From Symbiodinium kawagutii (taxonomy: Eukaryota > Sar > Dinophyceae > Suessiales > Symbiodiniaceae), in assembly GCA_009767595.1 (NCBI GenBank), contig VSDK01019043.1:138182-202181 (forward strand): 64,000 bases of DNA. Direction: 5' to 3'. Shown here piece after piece: positions 39,908 to 50,021 of the stretch. Made by a program: the position numbers and the translations under genes. A model generated the notes under the pieces. It saw only the letters and a list, made by a program, of their open reading frames with translations, had not been told where the DNA came from and did no database searches. The stretch's first letter is position 1, and each line of letters opens with the position of its first letter.

Positions 39908-42900
39908 ATGGATGCGGCAGACAGCAACCGAGTGACTTCGGAACCCTTGCCGAGCTCTACTACTTCAGAGCAGCTCCTTCGGGAGACTGCTACTTCCGGT
40001 CGGGGGGAAGAAGTTGCCGAGAATGCTGGTTTTGCTTATGCCGCTGCAGCTCAGACGAGCTCTTTTGCCGAAGCCTCATCCGCTGCCGCTCAGGCAGCTT
40101 CGATGAAAGTTCCTGGGGCAGCAGCATCTACAGTACGGGTGCAGGCTTTATGGAATTCAATGCTTCGGTGGATAATGAAATCCTCCTGCGACTTTAGCAG
40201 GTTTGTCCATTCCACTTTTGCTTCAAGGGCTCGCGAATGCAAAAGAGCTTCTCGCACCTCACGGCCGGTGTGGCCTTTGCCCTTGCCTGCAGGTGGGACT
40301 GCAGCTGATGACTTTGACAGCAGCGGATGGACCTCAGCTCTCAGTTGCATGGTGATGATGTGCAACTGGCTTCACTTGGGCAAGCCGAAGTGTGTGCCTG
40401 CCACCTACTGTGCAAGCATGCCACCCAACTCTGCTCAGCTAGAGATCTTTGGCCGCTTTGAACGTTTGGCCGGAGAGTGGATCGATGCTCCTGCTGTCAC
40501 AGCTGCCGATATGGGACGTACCGCTGGCAAAGTGGAGCTGATAGAAGAAGCTCTTAGCAGTTTGACTCGACAAGCGGTTGCAGCGGTGCAGCAGTTTGGC
40601 TCAGCTAAGCTACCTGCCATGACGTTGGATGAGGATGTGCTGCCTTTGACCACCAAGCCTGACAGCTTGTTTCCCGAAGTGCAAGTTGCCAAAGACATTG
40701 AAGCAGATCGTCTTCAGTTTGGAGGAGTTCCACGGTTTAATCCTTGCAACTACTTGGATGCTGAAAGCCTGCTGATGTATGAGGAACCTTTGCAGCACTC
40801 TTTAGAACCTTCGGAGTCTACAGTTGAACCCCCTAGAGTGCAAGTTCGTGGGAGACGCCAAGAAGTGCTGCAGCTCCTTAGAAAGCTGGACGACTCTGGA
40901 CGCTTGCACCTTGCTTCCCCTGAAGAAGTTCGAATGCAGCACAGATCAGGTTTGTTTTGCCTGATGAAGAACCAGACCACCGACAGGTTGATCATGGACT
41001 CCAGACCTGCGAACACCTTGGAGCCACCGCTTTCTTCCTGGACGCAAACTATGGGATCGCTGGTCCCTTTGCTGGATGTGCAGCTCTCCCCTTCCGAAAG
41101 TTTGATAGCTAGTGGAGAGGACCTGCGTGACTACTACTACTTGTATGTGGTCTCTGCCGAGAGGGCTAGGCGCAACGCCATTGCTTGCACCTTATCAGCA
41201 GATGAAGCAAAGAAGTTTCGAAGCTGGCGACCTCACCTAGCCGACTGCTCGCAGGTCGTTCCTTGTTTAAACACAATGGCGATGGGAGATGTGAATGCAG
41301 TGGAGTTTGGCCAGCAGGCACATATGCAGCTAGCCCTTTCAACTGGTCTGAAGCTGAGTGATATGCTGACTTTGCGCAGCAGGCCTCCTCGAGATCAGAA
41401 ATGGATGATGGGCATTTGCATTGACGACCTTGTAGTTCTGGAGAAGGTGCCTCGATGTCTGCCTAAGCCTGAGATTTCGGATAAGTTGGCAGACGCTATG
41501 GTGGAGACCTATGATGCTGTCGGCCTTACAGCTCATGAAGGAAAACGTTTTAGAGGAGAACTGCATTCGAAGTTTTGGGGGATCAGTCTTGATGGCCAGG
41601 GAGGTTTAGTGCGAGCTCAGCTAGAACGAGTGCTGCCAGTTGCGTTTGTGACTGCTAAGTTAGCAAAGCTAGGGTTTGCCCACAAGAAGTTGCTGGAGAT
41701 CGTGGTTGGCTCTTGGATGGCTATCCTGCAATGCCGACGCCGAAGCATGTGTCTGGTCTCTGCCCTCTTTGATGAAATGCAGCGAGAGCCCTATGGTACT
41801 GTGTTCAGAATGTCTTCGGAAGCTGTCTCGGAGCTATGGTCTTTGGTGGTGCTGTGCCCTCTTTTTGTAACGGACTTGCGATGTCAGGTGCATGAAGAGC
41901 TGAGTTTGGTGGATGCTTCTGGTGATTGGGAAGCTGAAGTTTCGACACGACTGCCCAAGAAGTTTGCTGAGGAACTTGCCCGACACAAGCTGACAAAAGC
42001 AGCTTGGTCCAAGATGCTCTCTCCCTTCAAAGCACTTATGAGGTTGCATGGGCGGTTGACGCCTGAACAAGAAGTTCCTGAGGGAGAAGAGCCGATGAAC
42101 AGCCACCCTCTATGGGATGCTGTTGTGAAGTCATCGAAGTTTTCACTGGAACACAAGCAGAAGACGAAGAAGCGAGCTCACATCAACTACAGCGAGTTGA
42201 ACTCTGCTTTAGTTGCTGAAGGACGACACGCCGTGAAGCACCCAAACACCAAGAAGTTGCTGGGGTCTGATAGTCAAGTTGTACTGGGAGCTCTGGTTAA
42301 AGGGCGGTCTTCGTCTAAGCTGCTCAATGACCGGCTGCAACGAGCTCTTCCTACAGTACTGGCCTACAACAGCTTTTTGTGTCCTCAATATGTTAACACC
42401 GCTACAAATACTGCAGATGATCCAACACGAGATAAAGAAATCCGAGAACCTTCACCTGCCCCTGGTTGGTTGCTAGCTGCTCTTGAAGGGGACTATGAAG
42501 CTATGGATGCTGAACTGTTCTCAGTTCAACTGGATGATGCTTCGGTGGCCAGGTTGCCTACACCTCCTTCGACGTCAGTGCCTGCAATTTCGCCTACAAG
42601 CTTGCGACGAGCTCGACGGCGTTTGTGGAAGAAGAACCAGGACAGGACCCGGAGAGGTAAGGGTAGCCTAGGTAACCCCCCAGTAGCAGCTGACTTAAAG
42701 GCTAAGCCATGGATTTCCTTGCCGCAGCTGTCTGAAGCTGCGCATGCTGCCCTTCGATCGCTGCCTCGGGATCAGTTCGTTTTTGCTCCTGGGACAGACG
42801 AAGAAAGTGCTTTGAAGCATGCTGGACATTTGGATTTGTTCAGTGGAAGTCGCAATGCTGCTTCTGCTTTAGCTGCCGAGACTGGAGGTTGGGTTTTAAC

Positions 42901-44539
42901 CTATGACATCAAGCATGATGCTCGTGAAGATTTGCTGGACCCTGCAGTGCGAAGTAACATTGAACAGCTTGTGAAACTTCGGTGTTTTGTAACATTGACA
43001 GCTGGACCAGTGTGTGCTTCATTTTCCAGAGCGTTTCGACCGCCTGTGCGCTCTAAACTGTTGCCTCGAGGGCTGCCTAACTTAACTGCCAACATGACGA
43101 AGAAGGTCTGCGATGGAAATAGCTTTTCTTTCTGGATGGCTAAGCTAGTTGGACTTGCACATGAACTGGCTATGGTTTGGTGGTTGGAAAATCCTGCAAC
43201 AAGTTTTTTGTGGCAACAACCAGAGTGGGTCGAGTTGATAACAAAGTTTGAACTGCAGAGCTTTGTCACGGACTTCTGCCGCTGGGGAACTCCCTGGCGC
43301 AAGCGAACACGTTTTCTGGGTGCCTTTACAGCTGCTGGATCTAAGTTGTTGTGTAACTGCACAAAACCTCATATCAGACTTGTGGGGTATAGCAAGTTCC
43401 ACCGCACTTCCTGGACCAAAGCGGCTGAAGCATATCCAATTCCCTTGAGCCGTTTTCTGGCAAAAGCTACAGCAGAAAGTTTGAAAGAACCAGAGAGACG
43501 TCGTACACTCGACATTGCAGCTTGTGCCAAGACTTTGGGCCGTTGCATCGGTGAAGCGTTGAACCCAGGACCTCGGCATCGTCCCGTGCGTCCTCTTGCC
43601 AGCTTGGAAGAAGTGCAACTGGTGAGTGCAGCAACACAAGTGCTTCAGAGCCGAGTGCACAGTAAGTTTTTGGACTGGCTGCAGCAACAGTTGAGTGGTG
43701 CCTCGTGGAATGCAGTTTTAGCCTTGCCCATTTTGCAGATACAGTTTCTACGAACCTATGGTCATTGGCTTTATCAGACCGGCGAACCTTTGTATGTGTT
43801 TCGCCACCTTGTTGTCTTTCTGCAGCAGCAATTTCCAGAACGTCGAGCCTCTATGGCTCCGAGCTGGGATTTGCTGAGCAGGTGGGAGTCTGTGGAGCCG
43901 GTCACCCATCGCCCTCCGCTTCCTAAGAAGTTGCTGGAAGCCATGCTTGCACTGGCTCTGAACTGGGGCTGGATTCGTTGGGCTGCCATAACGGCTTTAT
44001 CTTTCTATGGGGCTATGCGTGTGGGTGAACCTTTGCGAGCTGTTCGCAGCGACTTAATGTTGCCTTTCGAGACGGGCCTGCCGACTCCAGTGGTGTTTGT
44101 TAACATCCGCTCTCCGAAACCTGGACGACGAGGTAAAGGTCGAGTTCAACATGCTCGCATAGTGGACGAGCATGCAGTAGCACTTGCATCTTTGGCCTTT
44201 TCCCATCTAGCTCCAGGTGACTTGTTGTATCCTGCAGCTGCTGCAACTTACCGTCGCCGCTGGGATGCCTTGCTTTCGACTTTGCGAGTGCCTCGAAGCC
44301 TAAGTGTTACTCCAGGCTGCTTGCGTGGCGGAGGAGCTGTGTACATGTACCATCAAGATGTCCCTCTGATGGACATTTTGTGGCGGATGCGACTTCGCCA
44401 CCTGGCGACATTGGAACACTACCTCCAAGAGACAGCAGCCTTGAATGTCCTTCAGCAGATGCCGGAACGAGTTCGAACTTCAATTTTTGCTTGTGCCAGT
44501 TTGATGCCTTTCATACTTCGCCGTTGTCAATCTACTTAG
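39908..44539 (+). CDS. Pol of element 2: RT-RNase H-C5-methyltransferase-YR
   Basis: 1,543 residues from ATG 39908. RT: RLIMDSRPANT region and catalytic GICIDDLVVLE (Asp506, Asp507). RNase H: LVDASGDWE (Asp669), INYSELNSAL (Glu763), GSDSQVVLG (Asp788), TADDPTR (~837). C5-methyltransferase-like: motif I HLDLFSGSRNAAS (~975), motif IV TAGPVCASFSRAF (Cys1036), motif VI VWWLENPATSFLW (Glu1094), motif VIII GTPWRKRTRFLG (~1127), in canonical order. Tyrosine recombinase: Arg1371 in YGAMRVGEPL, Arg1473 in PGCLRGGGAVYM, His1498, Tyr1505 in LEHYLQE. The box II His is replaced by Gly1470. Classical DIRS elements carry an N6-adenine methyltransferase in this slot; here it is C5-type. The same frame is open upstream to 38849, overlapping gag. 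Confidence 0.85.
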   Translation: MDAADSNRVTSEPLPSSTTSEQLLRETATSGRGEEVAENAGFAYAAAAQTSSFAEASSAAAQAASMKVPGAAASTVRVQALWNSMLRWIMKSSCDFSRFVHSTFASRARECKRASRTSRPVWPLPLPAGGTAADDFDSSGWTSALSCMVMMCNWLHLGKPKCVPATYCASMPPNSAQLEIFGRFERLAGEWIDAPAVTAADMGRTAGKVELIEEALSSLTRQAVAAVQQFGSAKLPAMTLDEDVLPLTTKPDSLFPEVQVAKDIEADRLQFGGVPRFNPCNYLDAESLLMYEEPLQHSLEPSESTVEPPRVQVRGRRQEVLQLLRKLDDSGRLHLASPEEVRMQHRSGLFCLMKNQTTDRLIMDSRPANTLEPPLSSWTQTMGSLVPLLDVQLSPSESLIASGEDLRDYYYLYVVSAERARRNAIACTLSADEAKKFRSWRPHLADCSQVVPCLNTMAMGDVNAVEFGQQAHMQLALSTGLKLSDMLTLRSRPPRDQKWMMGICIDDLVVLEKVPRCLPKPEISDKLADAMVETYDAVGLTAHEGKRFRGELHSKFWGISLDGQGGLVRAQLERVLPVAFVTAKLAKLGFAHKKLLEIVVGSWMAILQCRRRSMCLVSALFDEMQREPYGTVFRMSSEAVSELWSLVVLCPLFVTDLRCQVHEELSLVDASGDWEAEVSTRLPKKFAEELARHKLTKAAWSKMLSPFKALMRLHGRLTPEQEVPEGEEPMNSHPLWDAVVKSSKFSLEHKQKTKKRAHINYSELNSALVAEGRHAVKHPNTKKLLGSDSQVVLGALVKGRSSSKLLNDRLQRALPTVLAYNSFLCPQYVNTATNTADDPTRDKEIREPSPAPGWLLAALEGDYEAMDAELFSVQLDDASVARLPTPPSTSVPAISPTSLRRARRRLWKKNQDRTRRGKGSLGNPPVAADLKAKPWISLPQLSEAAHAALRSLPRDQFVFAPGTDEESALKHAGHLDLFSGSRNAASALAAETGGWVLTYDIKHDAREDLLDPAVRSNIEQLVKLRCFVTLTAGPVCASFSRAFRPPVRSKLLPRGLPNLTANMTKKVCDGNSFSFWMAKLVGLAHELAMVWWLENPATSFLWQQPEWVELITKFELQSFVTDFCRWGTPWRKRTRFLGAFTAAGSKLLCNCTKPHIRLVGYSKFHRTSWTKAAEAYPIPLSRFLAKATAESLKEPERRRTLDIAACAKTLGRCIGEALNPGPRHRPVRPLASLEEVQLVSAATQVLQSRVHSKFLDWLQQQLSGASWNAVLALPILQIQFLRTYGHWLYQTGEPLYVFRHLVVFLQQQFPERRASMAPSWDLLSRWESVEPVTHRPPLPKKLLEAMLALALNWGWIRWAAITALSFYGAMRVGEPLRAVRSDLMLPFETGLPTPVVFVNIRSPKPGRRGKGRVQHARIVDEHAVALASLAFSHLAPGDLLYPAAAATYRRRWDALLSTLRVPRSLSVTPGCLRGGGAVYMYHQDVPLMDILWRMRLRHLATLEHYLQETAALNVLQQMPERVRTSIFACASLMPFILRRCQST

Positions 44540-44610
44540 CAGCTGACTTAGTCAACTAGCCTGCGCATCAGCTTTACTCGCTGTTGGGCGGCTGAGGGTT
44601 CTGGTAGCGC

Positions 44611-44822
44611 CTTTGCAATGGTGATCTCTGCTCCTTGGGCCAACTATCTACAGCTGGTGTGATCGTTGGAATACTGCGTGTATCTGATCCTTTTTGCTAG
44701 CTATAGCTGGTATGAGCAGTGGGATGATCGCTACTTGCTTGCCGTGGACGAGGCGCCTCTGCACCTAACTCTTTGCAGCCCTGTGGATGGACAAAAAGTG
44801 ACCGAGACTGCACTCTAACATG
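44611..44822 (+). repeat. Element 2 split direct repeat B1
   Basis: 212 bp beginning CTTTGCAATGGTGATCTCTG and ending GACTGCACTCTAACATG; appears identical to B2. Confidence 0.95.
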
Positions 44823-44864
44823 CCTTGGATGTTTGATGTGTGGGGCCGGTCAAGTTCTTGGCAC
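44819..44864 (+). repeat. Element 2 split direct repeat A2
   Basis: Identical to A1; overlaps the end of B1 by the CATG core. Confidence 0.95.
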
Positions 44865-44888
44865 CGCACCCTCCCACCCGAGGGTTGT

Positions 44889-45100
44889 CTTTGCAATGGT
44901 GATCTCTGCTCCTTGGGCCAACTATCTACAGCTGGTGTGATCGTTGGAATACTGCGTGTATCTGATCCTTTTTGCTAGCTATAGCTGGTATGAGCAGTGG
45001 GATGATCGCTACTTGCTTGCCGTGGACGAGGCGCCTCTGCACCTAACTCTTTGCAGCCCTGTGGATGGACAAAAAGTGACCGAGACTGCACTCTAACATG
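44889..45100 (+). repeat. Element 2 split direct repeat B2
   Basis: Appears identical to B1; ends CTCTAACATG and is followed by host sequence ATTATCCATT. Confidence 0.95.
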
Positions 45101-45610
45101 ATTATCCATTACTGTATTGATGAAACCTCATCATTAGGTATCAGTTTTAACTCCAACTGACCATAATTAATAATGATGCAACATCATTTACTCAGAATAT
45201 GAATTGTCAATAACCATTGTTAGCCACTACAGTGTTAGCCATTGTTAGTTAGCCACTAACCATTGTTAGCAATATGACTAACCATTGTTAGTTAGCCATC
45301 AACTATCATTACTGCATCCATCAGTGTCCATTACTGTCCATTGTGAACCGTCTTCCCCAGGAGTCAGCCAAAACATTAGCCACTACTAACCGTGTATCAA
45401 CCGCATTTATCAACCAAAACAACTGAGTACCATGGTCCATGGTACTGAATCATCATAAACTTCATAAACCACATGAAACCACTATTGTTCGTCACAACCA
45501 AGTGATTCACCACTCACCACTATCAAGATGTTCACCAACTACTAAGTTGTTCACCAAGATGTTCACCACTCACCACTCACCACTATTGATCAAGTTGTTC
45601 AACACCATAA
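45101..45610. repeat. AT-rich repeats of the TTAGCCATTGTTAG type
   Basis: Right flank of element 2: repeated GCCACTAACCATTGTTAG words to about 45310, then CACCACTCACCACTATCAAG words to 45605. Confidence 0.6.
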
Positions 45611-45722
45611 CTGGATGGCTTATACCCACTAACTTAGGTTTTTAGTGTTTTTGGGATATGATTGATTTACCATATAACCACTAAAAATATATTTTTAGCA
45701 AGGGATCTATAAGCCACCAAGA
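45611..45722 (+). repeat. M0 element copy 3
   Basis: Same 112-bp element; flanked by ATAA on the left and ATAAG on the right, a possible short target duplication. It ends 46 bases before the ankyrin exon. Confidence 0.9.
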
Positions 45723-45768
45723 TAAGTCCACCATCCTACTTCACCCAGTGGTACCATGTGCCGCCCAG

Positions 45769-45847
45769 GATCAACTCGTCCAATGCCCACGGCTGGTCGC
45801 CGCTTCATCTGGCGGCAGCCGCGCCCCATGCGGACCGCGCAGTGAAG
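45769..45847 (+). CDS. Ankyrin-repeat exon
   Basis: After acceptor GTGCCGCCCAG the frame reads SSNAHGWSPLHLAAAAPHAD. The GxSPLHLAA core is the ankyrin helix-turn-helix signature (protein-protein interaction scaffold). Donor is AAG|GTGCGG at 45848, or GCA|GTGAAG four bases earlier; both leave phase 0. The exon at 50949-50990 starts in phase 0 and supplies the second half of a repeat, so both probably belong to one gene with a 5-kb intron. Confidence 0.7.
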
Positions 45848-47160
45848 GTGCGGGTGCCACAGCTGGGCACATCAAGCGGTTGATGGCTTGGGGAGGATGG
45901 GTGGAAGTGGTTACCATAGGGGGGATTTCTTGAATGGTTAACTGGTAGTAGTAGGTATTGGCATAAACTTCACTAAGTTGAATGGTTAATGGTGTAAGTT
46001 ACGAATCGTAGTAGTTGGCATCAACTATGAGTTATTGCTGCCATTATAGTAATTAACCATGCATAGTTAGATAGGGGACCCCAATGGTTGATGAATATTG
46101 GAGGGTGTGTTTGGATGGGGAATATTCACCAATACACCAAGGTTATAGGTGGATTGTTTACTTCTTGTAAATGGTGAATATTGGATGATTTGGGGGTATG
46201 CCCAATTTAAGAGACCATCATAGGGTTCCAATTATTGTGATGATTGGTGGTTGGGTGTTCATAGCGCTCGCTGAATCAAGTTGTTTTTTTTGTGAAGCCC
46301 TTGATTCTTGGTGATTCAGGGTTGGCCAACACAACAGTGAATGGTGGCAACCAACCAAGATTAGTGAGCAAGAGTAGAAAGTATGTAGGAATACATAACG
46401 ACAATCTGGATTGGTTGGTTCAAGTTGGTTGGTAACGGCCCTGTTGATTTTTTTCCTTCGAGACACCATACAGAGACATTACCAACCAACTTTAACATGA
46501 TCCATTGCCAACCACCTTGGTTGGTTCGTGCATGATGCCCAGCAGACTGCGAGTGAGCCCCCCCACGAAGTTTTCGACAGTCGATTCTGCAGGTAGGAAC
46601 TTGTTTAGCAGGTCCAGGGCACGGAGAAAGGCAAGGGATACTACCATGAATCAGAGTGTACGAACTACAGAGTATTTTATACATAAAGGACATCTATGCA
46701 CAAGTTGATTATGCTTATGAGTTCACAGTTGTTGTTTTCTGGATCATGAGTAGAGTAGACGAGCAACCAGTGATCTACTCACAATCACACGTGAATGAGA
46801 CCTCCCATGGCCGCCATTCCCAAGAAAGCTGAAACAAAGGCTCCACAGACAATCAGGGCACGTGTTTCGCCAAGTGTGGTTGCCAACAGGGCACCGTTGC
46901 TACACGCTAATCTGTGAATTCCAACGAATACCAGGTACCCATTCCGTGAGAGATGTTTGCCAGTTCACCCTGTACCTCTACCATCATAAACCATTCTATT
47001 CCAACTATGAATGTTGGTGAACTTATCACCCATAAGCCTAAACAGCCATTCTCCACTATTGTTGCTTATATTTACAACCACTAAAAATTGCGCATGTTAA
47101 CGACCATAAACATCTACAAACCTGCATGATATCAACTAACCACCATTTAACCACCATTTA
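45848..47160. other. Probable ankyrin-gene intron, first part
   Basis: No exon recognised. 46165-46216 is the right half of an M1 repeat (TTGGATGATTTGGGGGTATG to TTAAGAGACCATC). Minus ORFs around 46220-46690 lack support. Confidence 0.35.
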
Positions 47161-47272
47161 CCCTTTGGTAATCTAACATGACAATGGAAAATCACCATGT
47201 TTCTTTAGGAAACCCTGGGAAACCAGCTATAAATGGTGGATGTTCCATTGCCATGTTAGATTAACAGAGGGG
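47161..47272. repeat. M3 TA-flanked MITE-like repeat
   Basis: CCCTTTGGTAATCTAACATG to CCATGTTAGATTAACAGAGG. Confidence 0.75.
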
Positions 47273-47329
47273 AACCACTAACTGTAAACCACCATTATTC
47301 ATGGTCAACTGCTTGGTTGACATCCATCG

Positions 47330-47460
47330 CTACCGTGTTTCGCTGTGCCCTGAGGCCCTCCTCAGAGCACAAGCGGAGGCGAGGACACCAAAGAGTAGTA
47401 GCGATGCGAACGTTTCGGCGTGGCGAAGCGCGCGCCGTTTCTGGGTCCGAACGAACTAAG
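47330..47460 (+). CDS. GC-rich exon-like island, weak
   Basis: One plus frame reads CPEALLRAQAEARTPKSSSD then ANVSAWRSARRFW; two others are partly open. No clear splice pair. 47521-47582 downstream is a partial M3. Confidence 0.25.
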
Positions 47461-47582
47461 GGAAACCTGGAAAATTCACACGCATAAGCTGAAAATCACA
47501 TGACTTTTTTCGAAGGTAAACCAGTTAGAATTTGGTATCACTGGTGTTTTTTTTACTTCTGGGTTAGTTTTCCAGAGGGGAA

Positions 47583-48750
47583 TTGAGAGCTTGGTTGGAA
47601 GCAATTGCTACACTTTGCTATGCCAATGTTGATTCGAAGCAATTGCTACATTACCAACAGTTGATTGTATACATCCATTGTTCGATGCTTGATATGGGTG
47701 TAGCAACTGTTTCAGACATAGCCGTGATCATAATGTGAGTCAACGATCCTTGTGAACGTGGCTACTTCCTTCCAACTGCGAATGGCTGGGATTGTTTTTA
47801 GTATGGTGGTGAGGATTGTGGCCATGACTGGATGGACAACACCTATATGCGATCATCCAGCTGTAGTCAACACCTAAATTGGATCTTTGTAAACCAACCC
47901 TTAGCGCCCAATTTACCACAAATAGCTCCTAATTCACTATCAAATATGTGGGGATGTATATGAATGCACCATTGCCCAAAATATGTCTGTACTTATCACC
48001 CAGTGTAGCAACTTCGCTGGTGGCTTGGTGGCAAAGAATTGGCTAGGTAGGGCTATCACCACAGAACAACCATGGGATGGGCAATACCAACCATCCCTGC
48101 ATGAACATCCGAACCTCTGCTATTTTGGCCGTTTGTGGGAAGCTCCCCGAGGGTACCAGGGTTTTGACCCACACTCACCCACTTTGTCGTGGGTGCATAA
48201 TTTTATGGGCAGACGCAGGACGAGCAAAAAATCCTGATTACCAAAAAACTAGGAGTCAACAGAGTGAGTTGAAGGCAATCGTACCTAAGCCTTCAAACAA
48301 ACAAAATCGGCTGTCTTGTACAAGCACAAACGAATCAGTTTCAAAAGGAGACATGGCGGTGTTCATCAAGACCCTATCCCAGGAAAAGTCCACACTGAAA
48401 AAAAACACATTCTTTTTTAGATGGCCACGATCTTCAATGATGCAGTTAGTAGAAAAAACAACATCTTCACTTCTTTTGACCTTTTATTCAATGATATAAC
48501 CCGATGAACCGCAGATATTAATTGTCATAAGCCATCATGTAACGATCTATGAACCATCAGTTAGCCATCATGAGTTTTCCCGGCAAAGGTTCATAGCCCT
48601 GGAACCACTGGCTGGTTACGACCGGTCGCACCAGGTCTCCATTACTCATCCAGTGAGTGGCATGTCGGGAACGCCCAGCTGGCTAGCGCGGGCATTCTGG
48701 AGACATGGTGCCAAGCATCATTCGCTTAAGGACCGGAGCAGTAATGGTTA
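47583..48750. other. AT-rich DNA, no firm gene
   Basis: A GC-richer island at 48630-48720 can be read SWLARAFWRHGAKHHSLKDR on plus, loosely ankyrin-like, without clear borders. A plus ORF at 48077-48499 has no support. Confidence 0.3.
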
Positions 48751-48863
48751 CCCTGTGGTAAACTAACTTGGCTGGCTGGAAAATCCACCATTTTGTTCGG
48801 AAAACCCTGGGAAATCATCTATTTATAATGGATTTTCCATTGCCATGTTAGTTTACCGGAGGG
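48751..48863. repeat. M3 TA-flanked MITE-like repeat
   Basis: CCCTGTGGTAAACTAACTTG to TGCCATGTTAGTTTACCGGA. Confidence 0.8.
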
Positions 48864-49300
48864 CAACAAGCATCATTGGTGAATGATCATCATCAATGAT
48901 AAATTATCAATAGGTTGATGGGGAGCACTTTCATCTATGAACTCGTGGCTTCTGAGTGGGCCGGCCATTCCAGCAGTGACTCAGTTTCTTAGGAACTGAT
49001 CGGCTGGAAGCCAGTACCATTGAAAGATTTGCGTTGCGCTTCGTTGATGATCCATGACTCAGGTGGTGTTTAGTCACAGACCAAACGATAGACAGCTGGC
49101 TGGCTCGCACATAATAGAAAAATCAATACATAGATGGATGGTCTACGGTTCTTGGGACATACTACAGGCAGTGTCGTGTAATCTGGCTGCCAGCGGCTGG
49201 ATGCGGCTGGTGCTTGGGATAGGATTCGGTAGACTTGGAAGATCGCAGCTGGTAGAGGATGGATGGATGGTACCTACTAAGCATCCAATATTAGCATGAT
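48864..49300. other. No gene called
   Basis: Mixed sequence; a plus frame at 49054-49299 has no splice support. Confidence 0.3.
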
Positions 49301-49416
49301 TTGGCTATGGGTCAATATTAATCAACCAATAATGGGAGATAACCACCAACAATCATAGGGAAAACAATGGTTGATGATGGGGGAACCAGGGGTACGGGGT
49401 TTTGACCATGGCCATT
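49301..49416. repeat. M2 palindromic MITE-like repeat
   Basis: TTGGCTATGGGTCAATATTA to GGGTTTTGACCATGGCCAT. Confidence 0.75.
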
Positions 49417-49820
49417 TATAGGGACACTAACCAGCCATACGGGCACACGGCTCTGGACAAACCCTAATATGGTTTGTGGTTGATTTTCAAGACTGGTAGA
49501 GAACGTGGAATGTTTGAAACATTCAGACAAATCTGGATGTTAATGCTTAGTCATCGCTTGTTAATAGTCCATGGGGAAAAAGTGACTATGACTAAGACAG
49601 AAAAGCTCTAAGTCAGCCAGTGGATGGACCATTTGGACATACAGATTTGGGGCTTCCACGCCTGGGAATGAACCAATGACCTGGTGATGGAACAACGACT
49701 TGAAGCTGGTCGGAGACCCCCAAGCAATAGAGCAACCAGCGTTGGTTGCGGATCTCGTGGGCGGTTTTGATTGACATGTTGATTTTCCCTTCTACGTTGG
49801 GATGGTTGGTTGATTGACTA

Positions 49821-49931
49821 CCCTCTCGTAAACTAACGTAGCAATTGAAAATCCACCATTTTGTGTGGAAAGCCAAGGGAAATCATCCATTTATGGAGGA
49901 TTTTCCATTGCCATGTTACTTTACCAGAGGG
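49821..49931. repeat. M3 TA-flanked MITE-like repeat
   Basis: TA then CCCTCTCGTAAACTAACGTA; right end GTTACTTTACCAGAGGG then TA. Confidence 0.8.
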
Positions 49932-50021
49932 TAATATGTTTGGGATGGCTGAACTAACCACCAACCAGTAATCGATCAGGAGTAGCTGTAGATTCTACAA
50001 CCTGCTTGGAACCAAGGACAC

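Larger units (their letters stand above)
37307..45100 (+). mobile_element. YR retroelement 2 with split direct repeats (complete)
   Basis: 7,794 bp. Terminal structure is A1 (37307-37352), four plus ORFs, B1 (44611-44822), A2 (44819-44864), B2 (44889-45100). A1 and A2 are identical over 46 bp; B1 and B2 look identical over 212 bp. This A1...B1-A2-B2 layout is the split-direct-repeat signature of Ngaro/PAT-type YR retroelements. CATG occurs at the left end, at the B1/A2 junction and at the right end, as expected if a circular intermediate recombines at a short core. Coding order is small ORF, coiled-coil ORF, gag-like, then RT-RNase H-C5-methyltransferase-YR. No frame breaks seen and the repeats are identical, so insertion appears recent and the element may be active. 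Confidence 0.9.
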
